Source: Vanessa cardui (lineage: Eukaryota > Arthropoda > Insecta > Lepidoptera > Nymphalidae). From it: a stretch of DNA of 64,000 nt. The first letter of the stretch is position 1. Every line of letters begins with the position of its first letter. Below the pieces are notes generated by a model. That model was not told the origin of the DNA, made no database searches, and saw nothing but the letters and a program-made list of their open reading frames with translations. A program made the translations under genes and the position numbers. The stretch is taken from contig NC_061138.1 in NCBI RefSeq assembly GCF_905220365.1, positions 3,038,001-3,102,000 on the forward strand. Direction: 5' to 3'. Positions 22,704 to 34,800 of this stretch are shown here, one piece after another.

Positions 22704-25700
22704 CTAATAAAAATAGGCAGTGAGTGCTATAAATCTTTTATCTAAATAACTTTGTTCTACCTCTACAGAACCGCCGACTTCTTGAGCAATGGAAAGTATC
22801 TGCAATAAAACATTATCATTATAAACAACCAATATATCAATCAAACTAAATTGAAACAAAATTTGTTGTAGTTTGCAGACATCCTAGACACTATCCACTT
22901 TTTCTACTACTTAAGATTTCAGTAATATCAAGTCTGACACAACCATTAGCTTATTTTGCTTTTCAAATTTTATACAAAATATAATAATACCTGATCCATT
23001 CTTGTGTTTCTCGGTAAGTACAGTGCTATGTTCGAGTTGATATCCCGAGCAATCCTCATTAATTCTGATGCTGGTTTGGGTTCCAGCATAGTTTCTATGT
23101 CATATTCATAATTCTGCAATATGGAAATACATAGCTATAAGTATAAAATGTCCCTATGCTTAGTCATCATTTATTATGGTTACTTGTAAAAGTTATTTAG
23201 CATGTTTTTTTTTAAATATTGACTTCTCTTTCTGTTACCATTGATTATTCATTTGAAAGAAGAATACAGTATTATTTTCCAAACAACCACTTGACAGCAT
23301 TTAAAACCAAGGTTTGTAATGAAGATCTTACTGAACATACAAGTCATTAATTAAATTCGATTTCATCAATCATGTATTATAGTTAATGAATATACTGTTT
23401 TTTTGCTTAAATTATTCAATTAATGTATGAATTCTTTGTATGGAACTGATCCAGTTTTAAGAACAAGTATGCCAGTGTAGGTACTGGCACTGATTTGCTG
23501 TCCCATTTAAGTCCACAAATAAGAAATCTAGCTTAGAAATTCTTTTGGAAGTAGCCTTAACTAAATTACACATTTCTATAATAAATAAATAACTCACATC
23601 AGAATAGTTCGGCCCTCCCCAAGGAGGACTTAAGAACACCATGTCTGCTGTTAGAGTTGGTGCTATTTCAAAAAAGTCTCCCACTATGAACTCTATTCGA
23701 TCTGCCACACCATAAACTGCAGCGTTGTGCTTTGCCATTTCTATCTTTGCTGGATCGATATCTATGGCGGTTACTGGAAAAGTTCAAATAAAGGGTGTAA
23801 GTTGGTGTTTTTTATATATTTAGCATGTTTTTTGAGGATATATGCAATGAGGTTTATTAGTAGAAATGACCATAATACTAATATTGCATCTACACTAACA
23901 TTTCATTTTTTAATCAAATGTTGTTCTCAGTTGTTGTTGTTAGTTGGTACAAGTATTATTAAAAAAGTAATTTCTACATAATGAGTTTTATTTTTTAACT
24001 GGATTTTTATATGATTATCACGTAATCACATAAAAAAAAAGATTGAAGTGATAATGGCATGGGCAAATGGACATAGACAAGACAAAATATTTTTTTTTTT
24101 CCGTTTTTTTCTTTCCTTAGAGGGAAAAGGCAAAAGTATTACACCGTACAGCCAACAAGACAAAATAAATTAAAAAAAAAAACAGGTTTATTTAGTGTTA
24201 CCTTTCTTGCACGTGAGCGCGAACTGTATGGTGTTCCCGCCGGCGCCGCAGAAGGCGTCGACCACGTGGTCGCGCCCGCACTTGTCGGCGATGTGGCGCG
24301 CCACGCTCTCCGGCGTCACGCTGAACCAACTCTCGCGGTCCAACTGTATGCCTTCGTCGAAGCTGCAAGTGTTACCACGGTTGATGTTAACAATTAATAA
24401 ATATTATATTATCCTATAAAATTTTTAGTCCCGATCACTTTTAATTAAGTTGACATTAAATCGAGTTATACCCAGTTTTGTTTATGCTATTAGTTGACAT
24501 ACACATCCATCTCCCATAGACAACAGTGCTGTAAGAAATATAAAAATTAATATATATTATATTATCCTATAAAACTTTTAGTACCGATATAGTCCAACTC
24601 TTGCAGACCAAAAATTTACTTTTCACATTTAATTAAGTTGATATTAAATCGAGTTATTTATTTATTTATTTTGGAAACATACAGTAACTATTGAATACAT
24701 AAAAATTTTAACACAAAAACTATTACTTAAATCTAAATTGTTTCCTATGTTAAATAATTCATACAATTTTTACAGTTACAGTATAGATGCAAATAATTAT
24801 TATTAAAATTTAATTAAAATTTTAAATTTAACAATCTTCAAAGCTAATTTAAATTAAATTAAATCGGACTTTTAAAAATAGATAGACATATTATATTGAC
24901 ATTGACTAATTAAAAATTAAGTAAGGCAGTAAATAATATAGTAAATTAAAAATAATAAATTCACACAATAATTCACATTAATAGATAATATTTAAAACAA
25001 TACACTAAGAGAATACCCAGTTTTGTTTATGCTATTATTTGACATACACATAAGTATATGGGCCACCTGATGGTAAATGGTCACCATCTCCCATAGACAA
25101 TAATGTTGTAAGAAGCATTAAACATTCTTTTCATTGCCAAAGGACCACCAACCTTGGGAACTAAGATGTTATGTCCCTTATGCCTTTAGTTACACTGACT
25201 CACTCACCCTTCAAAACGGAACACAACAATACCAAGTACTGTTGTTTGGCGGTAGAATATCTGATGAGTGGGTGGTGCCTAAACTAAAACCCAGTTACTA
25301 TAATCTAGATAATAATTTTAGAGATAAATATTAACTCAATTGGAACAGAGAAAAGGTATAGTACGACACAACTTAGATGTCGCATCGGCAAAATTCGTAA
25401 AACCGATCACATCCGAATTGAGTATGCTATACCAAATTATCAATATTAATTTCTCATGCGAATATGATCTTTGCACAAACGTAATAACTTGTTATATCAT
25501 AAGACCTAATATACTCGTCAATTTGACGGGTGGATTTACATGCACTTGCTTTCTCTAAAGCGTCAATCTATAGCGACGAATAGCGCCGAATGGCGCGATA
25601 GGGAGCTATTTCTATTGGTTGTGTAAATCGGCAGTAATCGATTTTAATTTCATTCCATTGCATTTTCCGATGCTACATCTAATTTGTGTCCTACTATATG

Positions 25701-28700
25701 TAATTATTGTTGCTAAAGATTATCTTACCGATGAAACAACGAATGTCGTTTCTTCCAATACTTAAACATTTTCTCATCTCCTTTGAGCTCTACTGGCATG
25801 TCTGTTGTATCATAGTCCTCCATTCGAGGATACCTTTTAGGTCGACGCCTGCGTTTATTAAGACCTGAAAAACAATACATCAGATTTACAATACATGTTT
25901 TCTCAAGATAATATACATATAGAAAACTTACTTGTTATTTCGACATGAGTATCTGTTTGTTCGTCGTTTTTGCTGTTAATAACATCACTCTGTGGTTCAA
26001 CGTCTTCTTGTAAAATATCTGCAGTATTTTCAGATATAGTTTCGATTTCAATCTCGTTATCTTTGGATTCATGGTTTTCTGTGTTTTCTGTTTCTGTGTT
26101 TGTGCTTTCTTCTAGTTTGTTTTCTAAGTTATTTTTCTCACCATCTGATTGTATTTCTGGACCATCATCATCCGTAAGCATTTCGCCTTCATCCTGTGAT
26201 TCTTGATTCTGAAAAGAATTATCATCATTATTGCTTGATTTTAAATTTGGAATCATTTCAATGTAAACTTTATGAATTAAAAAAATGTCCGAAGAATGTC
26301 TAATAGCACATTTAGATTTTATATTATAGCTGATGGAAGCGATTAATTTATTCTCTTAATTGTATCTCCTAATATCTTTATAGATCAGGCGTTATTGCTT
26401 ATTCTACTGGAATATTTCTACCAAGAAAACTTTAATTTAGGACAACGGAAAATGTATTATCTCGATAGATTGATATGCTTCACACAAATAACTTCACATG
26501 AAACACATAGTTATTCTTTTGTACTGGAATCTTACGTATATAACATTAGCGACCCGCCTCATTTTCACGGTCCAATACAAAATGTATTGCGGAATGTCTT
26601 GCAATATTCACAGTTTTTCAGACATTCTCTCCTATATTATCCATGATATTATATACAAAAACTATTATTTCGAATCACTATTAAAAATAAACCCAAAATC
26701 CTTTGCATAATTTTAAAAAAATCTAAGCATACATAGGGACAAGCAATTAAGAGACTTTGTTTTATACTATGATAAGACAATTGGTAATGAAAAACTTTAA
26801 GAAAATATTCGCTGACCTGTTCCAAGTGATACGGTTTTCCTTCATCGTCAAAGTATGTCTTCTTCGACGTCCCGTTTCGCTTGTACCGCGGCGGACGCAG
26901 TCTCCCTAACCGCTTTCTATAAATAAGCTGACCCTTCGGTATCTTCTCTGAGTCGAATGAGAAACCCATGATTTGGAATGTCGATTTAACTTTCTCCGAA
27001 TTCACCTCTTCGTCGTCGATTTCATGGCTGTAATATAAAATGAGACCTTACTACATAGGATCATTTCTATAGTAAGCTCTTCACGAGATCAACACACTAG
27101 AGTCGACATGGTCCAGTGGTTAGAACGCGTGCATCTTAAACGATGATTGCGGGTTCAAACCCAGGCAAGCACCGCTGTTTCATCTGCTTAATTTGTCTTT
27201 ATAATTCATCTCGTGCTCTGCGGTGAAGGAAAACATCGTGAGGAAACCTGCATGTGACAAATTTCATAGAAATTCTGCCACATGTGTATTCCACCAACCC
27301 GCATTGGAACAGCGGGGTGGAATATGTTCCTAACCTTCTCCTCGAAGGGAGAGGAGGCCTTCAGCCCAGCAGTGGGAATTTACAGGCTGTTGTTGTTGTT
27401 GTATATAAAATGATTAACTAAAGTGATGAAAATGAAACGAAATATGTTTCCATAATATATTCTAAATCCTAAAGCTAAAAGATTTGTTTGATCAGCAACA
27501 TTTAGAAACCTTGGATATTAAGAAGATCTTTTGGTAATTAATTGAGAAATATACTTATTTAATTTTACCTTCTCTTTAACGATACCGGCTTTTCTTCAGG
27601 TGGATCGTCGTCTCCATCATAATAATCGTGTTTGGATACATTGCTATTGTTTTGCAGATTATTCGATCCAGTTGTATTTTCATTCTTCTCCAATGCCAAT
27701 GACTCAGACTTTTCGTTATTAGTTGTTCCATCTTCACCATCAAAGGCTTCATCTATCGACTTGTCCTTTTGTTCTTTGAGTAAATTTTGCAGCAGTACAC
27801 CCACTGAGCTTATGATGCGATTACTTGCATTTTTAGTCCTCCTTTTTGGTTTGACGACCTTTTCTTCTAAGTTAATTTTATCGATTTGTGTTTGAACTTC
27901 AATAACCGAAGGCAGTTCCTGTGAATTCCCTTCACTATTCTCACACTCATTATCTAAACCTTTCAATTCTTCAATTTTACTCTCTTGTACATTCAAAGCA
28001 GCTATTTCTCTGTTTCTTATTTCATGACATTCAATATAATTTGCGTAGTGCAAAGCATATTGTTCGCCAAAATGTTTCTTCCATAGAAATTGCCAATATT
28101 GTTCAGTATCCAAATCTTCGGATGGCATTTGTTCTGTATCATCAATATTTACGATCCTTGTCTGATCATTAAATTGATCATCAGATGTTGACGTTGATGA
28201 TGAGACACTATAATCATCTGTTGGAGTTGATTCTGATGTTACATGACTGGAAGTAACATTGTGACTCGAAAGAGTTAGTTTGGTCACATTTGTCATCGAA
28301 TCTGTACCTGGAAGTGTTCTGGGACTTACAATTCCATCGTGTTCAGAGCAAGAACGTCTTCTACGTGCTGGAAGCCACATTTCATCTTTGTCACTTACTT
28401 TCTCACTTGGTTTATCATATTTATCTTCATAATTCTGGTCCTTACTGGCCTTTTTGTAAGGATTGACTTTAGAATCATAAGAGAATTTCCTCTCCCTCAT
28501 GACATTAACATCATCGCGTTCTCTGTAATCAACTACGTCCTTATTACACAAAGGCTCGGCTGAGTGCTGTTTCGGAATGTTGTTATCATCCAAAACTAAA
28601 TCATTGTTTTCATCTAGATATGTTGGATTGATGTAGTCACTGTACTTCTTAATCCAGGAAGCCCAAATAATTCTTTCACCGTTAGAAGCCCAGAATTTTT

Positions 28701-30710
28701 CCCATGTATTATCTGATAGGTAATTTTCATTGGTATCAATGATATCCTGTTCCATTCTTTCTATTTTGTCAAGTGTGGTGTAGTCGGAATGGCAGTCCTG
28801 ATATGTGAGGTCAGCGCCACTGTCGCTTGGTTGAAGAGCATGGGATGGGAAACCATGTATTTGAGTAGGATCTAGCTCATCAGTTGAACAATAATTGTCA
28901 GTATGAGATGCACTACAGTAGCAACTGGCACCTTCATCTTTCTGTGAATAGATTTTTGTGTATTAAAGAAACAAACATTAAAATATAACAAAACGACAGA
29001 TAAAGACCTTTTTGGAAACAGTGTAAACAATGTATATTGGAAACATTGTAAACATTATTTTATGATATTTTATTATATTTATCATGTTATATTTGTCATC
29101 AGATACAAGACTTATCCAGTTTCCAAAGCTTAAAAAATTTAAATTTCAAATAAATTTGGGATAAGCATTATTATAAAGAAAACTCTTTAGACAAATTTTG
29201 CATTTGTTTTGGTCCTTAAACAGAAATAAATCTACCTCAGAAATAAATTCTGTGTAGGAGTTATGATAAACACAATATGATAAAAACCTTAACTTGAATT
29301 ATATATATATTTTATAATTAGCTTGTTAAAAAGAAGTGATATAAAAATCCTACCACTACAAATTCTTCCAACTAAGCATTATCTAATCAAAGATTTGGTT
29401 CAAGAATATGTGGCAATTGGTTAAGAACAATGAGTTATTTAGTTCTTCGATTAAAATTTATATTCCTACGTTATCCTTCACTTCTTAGGAGGCAAACATT
29501 ATTTCTAAATATTTAATGCAATCCATAAATATTTGTGCACCCAATAATAAATGGCTTGATTAAAATACTCAAAATAAAGTTATCCATAGAGTAAGAATAA
29601 TTATATATTCTGAGAAAACATGAATTTAAATTATATTTATTTAGACTATTTTAAATTGACTGAACTAAAATAATTTATTTAACTAACTTTTACTCTGTAT
29701 GATCATCAACAAAATACTTAGAGAATTAATTCTTCGTTCTTTGTAGAAAAAATATGATTTAATTTCTGATTCAATTTTAAAAATACATTAATGAAAAAAA
29801 TATTTGAATTAGTTAATTGTTACAAATGTCATTTCATTTATTTGAGTGACTTAATTGTAAATTTTTTTTTAAGATAAAATAATTTTGACGAAATCTAATG
29901 AGTAAGTTATGGGGTCAGAACCTCAAAAATTTGATTCAGCTTCAATTAAACATGTAAGTAAAATCGTAGTATTGTATTAATTTTATGATTTTAGAATTTG
30001 AACCATAAAAAATACATACCTCACATTTAGTCTTGTATGAAGTGTCAACCGAGAAATGTACATGAGAATGATCGTCAATATCCTGCGATTGAGAGTCGGC
30101 TGCAATTTCTGCTTCACTTTCAGTACCATATTCCTTTTCTGCATAATAAGTCCTTACTCCATCTCTAAAACATTTATTTTTCTTATTAATATTTTTTAAT
30201 TGCAAAAGATTTATCATAATATTATTAAGATATTATCACTGTCATGATTTATTTGTATTTTAAAAATTAATATCAAATACTTTATACTAATAATGTAATA
30301 GTGCTGCTCGAGTTAATTAATCAAATTGTACAAAATAATGATTATATTATTTTTATCAACAACCAAAATGTTATTTCTACTACTGAACAATACTACATAG
30401 CTGAGTAATATTAAAACCATTCATTGATGAACTGCAATATAAAAAAAGTCTCTTAACATTATGATATTTAAGACTTGTTTATAGAGAATTTTTAAATAAT
30501 AAAGAAATCTTAAATCAAACGTTTCTTGTATTGATTTTTTAAAAACTATAATGAATGATATTCTAAATCATGCACTAACCTTATTACAGCTCGACTACAT
30601 AAACAATAAACGTAATTATCGTCGTAAAATTCCTCATCATCGTCAAAAAAGAAATGAAATTCGGCTAAAGGCTCCCAACGGTGGTAATGATCGTAATACT
30701 CCGACATCAT
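22704..30710 (-). CDS. Tgs1: Trimethylguanosine synthase 1 (Tgs1)
   Basis: S-adenosylmethionine-dependent enzyme that converts the m7G cap of snRNAs and snoRNAs to the 2,2,7-trimethyl form. Ten exons, high to low: 30710-30580, 30164-30020, 28941-27569, 27027-26817, 26208-25932, 25864-25729, 24362-24202, 23773-23598, 23113-22991, 22799-22704. All are GT-AG and sum to 942 codons plus stop. The N-terminal 700 residues are acidic, low-complexity and poorly conserved, with WEKFWASNGERIIWASWI (near 200) and EQYWQFLWKKHFGEQYALHY as conserved Trp-rich blocks. The methyltransferase domain covers about residues 740-942: the SAM loop is VVDAFCGAGGNTIQF (791-805), then AIDIDP, and the catalytic/cap-binding motif is SPPWGGPNY (860-868). 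The protein ends LTAYFY. Exon 7 is strikingly GC-rich. Introns carry a SINE and two dispersed repeats. Confidence 0.96.
25050..25310 (+). repeat. Dispersed repeat in Tgs1 intron 6
   Basis: Same family as 15090-15357, with TATGGGCCACCTGATGGTAA, CCACCAACCTTGGGAACTAA, TGTTATGTCCCTTATGCC, GACTCACTCACCCTTCAAAA and TATCTGATGAGTGGGTGGTG. A shorter fragment lies at about 24496-24545. Confidence 0.65.
26548..26775 (+). repeat. Dispersed repeat in Tgs1 intron 4
   Basis: Second copy of the 2490-2960 family: AGCGACCCGCCTCATTTTCA at the left, and AAGCATACATAGGGACAAGC followed by GACTTTGTTTTATACTATGA at the right. Confidence 0.55.
27101..27401 (+). mobile_element. tRNA-derived SINE (Metulj-like), full length, in Tgs1 intron 3
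   Basis: It has a tRNA-like head with A box (ATGGTCCAGTGG) and B box (GGGTTCAAACCC), a body with GAAAACATCGTGAGGAAACC and TTCCACCAACCCGCATTGGA, and a (TTG)n end. It is antisense to Tgs1. Confidence 0.88.
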
Positions 30711-31817
30711 CACTAAAAGAAATATATTTTTGTGAAATTTATTGATATAGATTATGTTATAATTATGTTTTTATTTAATAAATTAACTATACGCGAACCT
30801 GCTTAAGTTAAATCGAAACTCCCTTAAAAGTAGTACCAGACTACCAGTGGAAGTACTTACTACCTGCTGCTTCTTCTTTCATTTGACAGTTATTGACAAA
30901 AATAATGTCATCTACATATTCCACAGGTTAACTCAACGTGAAGAGAAATCGAAGAATTAGGTCAAAATAATATATCAGGTAAATTTCAATCAATATCTCT
31001 TCAAAAGGTATCTTAAATTAAAAATAAGTCAAACATATGTTTTAAATCACTATTTTTCACTCTAACTCCTTTTGCTTCTCTTGCACATTTTCCTTTACTT
31101 AGGTTTTCCGTTAAAATTTTAGACTTTTTTCTAAAGTTTTCGTTTAAATACTTCATTTAATGGTATCTAAATGGGGCAAGAATGCTAGCAGCATTTCCCC
31201 GTTGAATCGCAATTCCGATCCTCTGGGCAAAAAACGAACCAGCCTTCCTGTCGCCAGTGGAGGCAATGAGGCGCTTTTTGCACTACTACTCCAAGGGCCA
31301 AGAGTTTCGACAAAATAAATAAATTATATATTATATTGTGTTTGTTTGTTTGCACTGTGCCGATTTTGATTGGAATATTAATTTTTTTTTTTTGTGCTGT
31401 GATTTTAAAATCTTATAACACGGTTATCAGTTACTATAATAAGTCAGTTATTATAATAAGAATCTAATTTTAAGTTAGATTAATAAAGTAGTATGAAAAT
31501 AGGAGCAGTTATCTTTATATAGTATATTTTGTTTATGTATGATTCTGGCATTTCGACTACCCCTATGATATAAATATATAACATATATATTTAATTTAAA
31601 CTTACCGTCCATTTCGAAAGAATGGGGTTTCACATGCCTCGAATTATGAACCAATAGTAAACGAATGTCAAGCTGTCAGTGTCAAGTAACTTGACAGTGG
31701 ACAATCTTGACATAACAGTAACCAGACAATTCAGACATTAGTCAAAACCACGTTTATTTTTAACATTAAAAGTTTCTTAAAAGTTATTGTTGCTTTTCCC
31801 ATTTACTAATTACTACA
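30711..31817. promoter_or_regulatory. Divergent spacer between Tgs1 and Lsg1
   Basis: The two genes start head-to-head 1,107 bp apart, so both promoters lie here. About 31160-31320 is a GC-richer block (CAGCATTTCCCCGTTGAATC, AATTCCGATCCTCTGGGC, GTCGCCAGTGGAGGCAATGA) that looks like a fragment of a mobile element. No TATA box was identified. Confidence 0.4.
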
Positions 31818-34800
31818 ATGGGAAAGAAAAATAAAGAATCACTTGGTCGTGCTCTTATTAAAGACAGATTTGCTAAAAATCGACATCGCCGACATGTAGA
31901 AGATAATACTATGGTAAAATAATATTACTTATAATTAAGCAAAAAAAAAATGTTTTGTCATATTTTTATGTCTATCAAAACCGTATATCTTACAGTCTTA
32001 ATGTTACACAACATTTAATCAGTAAATTAATTTGTTGCTATTTATTTTTGATATCTTTTATTATTATCGAAAATAGTCATTTACCCTTATTTTTCAATAG
32101 CTCCACACGACAGAGGTTCAAGATGGATATGATTGGGGCCGTCTTAATTTACAATCTGTCACAGCCGAATCTTCACTACAAGAGTTCTTGTCAACCGCAG
32201 AGCTAGCAAACAGAGAGTTTATTGCTGAAAAAATGAATGTTAAATATGTTAAATCCGCTCCCTGTGAAGTTGAACTAGCTACCTCACAACCAGACTTTGA
32301 CGAACCACTCACAGTTCCCAGAAGGTATACCAGTATAATTAAATCTTATAAGAAAAAATCAAGCTTAAAATTAAGTTAATTTCATTAAATCGGTACTTTT
32401 TCCAGACCTCAATGGAAACCAGGTATTACAGCAGAAGAACAGTTAACAAAGGAGAAGGATGAATTTCTTGATTGGAGACGTCATTTAAATGAACTGCAAA
32501 CCAAACTGGGTGCAGCGGTAACACCATACGAAAGAAATATAGAACTGTGGAAGCAACTGTGGAGAACTTTGGAAAAGTCTGATATAGTTCTAATACTTTT
32601 AGATGCAAGGAATCCACTATTGTTCAGGTAAAATTTTACTATAATAAAGTAAAAAAGTAATTTAAGTTCTTAGCTATGGATGGGAATTTATGATATTGTT
32701 TATACTCCCTTTGTCTATATACTGACAGAACAAAACTGTGAAGAAAAGTATTGATGTTTGATGGTGGGGTAAAGATGAAGGATTAAGTGTGTGTTTAGTG
32801 TGAGTAAATATATGTATAAGTTGCATTCCTTTATCAGTATGATATGTCATATATCAACTATTTTTGCAGATGTGCTGATTTAGAAAAATATGCAAATGAA
32901 CAAAATTGCAAGATTTTCTTGTTATTGAACAAAGCTGATTTGACCACAGAGTATGGAAGAAAGTGTTGGGCTGAATATTTTGCTAAAGAGGTAAAAACTT
33001 TATAATATTTACAAACAAAAAGTGTATTAGTGTATAAACAATGCACAACCAATTTTGAGAGCTGTAATTAGACTGGCTCACTTTTCCTTCAAACTGGAAG
33101 ACAACTATTCTAAGCATTGCTGTTTGACTTATATGACATGTAAATTTATATTTATATTGATCAGAAATTACAGGTTCTTTGACAAAATGTTTATTATAAT
33201 ATATGTTTTTTTTTCAGAACATTTCAATAATATTCTTCTCAGCTGCAAAAAGTACAAAGGAAAGAAAAATATCTGAAGAGAGTAATGAAGCTAAAGCTGT
33301 TGAGGATAATGATGATTCAGGTGCCGAGTCTGCAGAGTCTGAAGAGGAATTAGACAATCATAATGCTTTAAATGATACACAAGACGACATTGAACTGTTT
33401 AAAAGGCAATTGGGAGATATTGGTGAAGCAGTTAATGCCACAGCCAATAGAATTGATGCAATTCAAATAGCATTAGATAAGGTACTAGAAAATCTAAGAA
33501 CAGATAAGCCTATAGAACCTTTTCAAAGTATAGAATTAACACTAAATAATGCAACATCAGCACAATCAACAGAAGAATCGGAAAAAATAGATTCAAATAC
33601 TGTTTCAGAAGATGCTGATAAAGTAAATGAAAATATTGACCAAGTTACGAATTCACATGAAATTTTCGATCGTGATAGATTGATACAAGTGCTTAAAGAA
33701 CAGAAGATTGGTAATTTGAAGAATCCACCAAGATTGACAGTCGGAATGATTGGTTACCCCAATGTAGGAAAATCAAGTACTGTCAATGTTTTGATGCAAA
33801 CTAAAAAGGTAAATAAAAATAATAATTACAATCAGTCATATTCTAATAAAGCCAAATTGTTGGTCAAAGTTATCTTTAACTCCTGAAGCGAAAGCGCGTG
33901 AAGCTTCTTACTTCACTTTGCTCCAATATTAGGTGTATGTGGTAGAGATTTTCATTGGACACATGCAGACTTCCTCAAGATTTTGACCATTTTTTCTCAG
34001 ATTAAGTTATTTCCTTTTCCCAACCATAGATTAATAATATTTTGTCTATCAATTATTAAGTGCAATGCTTCTATTCTTATATCTCTATTATATGCTAATC
34101 TTCTATCAGTAATTTTGTACGAAATATTAGCAAATCCTTGCATTGCCAATGTTCCACCAACCTTAAAAACAACAACAAAGGATGTTATGTACCATGTGTT
34201 TATAGTACCCTTTGTTCTCGCTGAAAAAACGTGTTAGTTAGTTAGGTAACGCACTTCCCCCACGTGGATGGAAGGGGGGGGGGGTAAGTTGGCACTCCCC
34301 GGTGCCCTGGAAACCGAGTGCGCCCCGGTACTCCGGTGTACCCACTAAAAACCACCTGTACCCTCTCTGTCTTAGAATAGCTTTCGCATGCTACCATGGT
34401 GTCTGTAGTACCTTAACTTAGAACCAAAAGACATTGATACCTAGTAGTTTTGTTTGGCAAGTAAGTATACGGTGTGATGAGAATTAATTGAGCTCCATTT
34501 TTAATATTCATAGGTTAGTGTCAGCTCAATGCCGGGTCACACGAGACACATCCAATCTCTGATATTGGACGAAGATTTGGAACTGTTGGACTGCCCTGGA
34601 CTAGTATTACCGGCATACGCCGTGGCACCAGATCTCTTGCTAACGGCTGTGCTGCCCATCGATCAGGTATGTCCTACTGATATGCATGTATAGTATAATG
34701 TATATGGTATGTCCTACTGATATGCATGTATAGTATAATGTATATGGTATGTCCTACTGATATGCATGTATAGTATAATGTATATGTTGAAGTATGTAAT

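Noticed and set aside
25970..26206. Plus-strand Ser-rich frame over Tgs1 exon 5
   Set aside because: Antisense shadow of an acidic coding exon that is frame-consistent with its neighbours.
27101..27175. tRNA gene candidate from the A-box/B-box-like sequence
   Set aside because: It is the head of a SINE: the sequence continues into the SINE body, and the same head occurs in other copies across the window with mutations that break cloverleaf pairing.
32118..32617. Minus-strand frames opposite Lsg1 exons 2 and 3
   Set aside because: Shadows; plus-strand exons join in frame and match the Lsg1 family.
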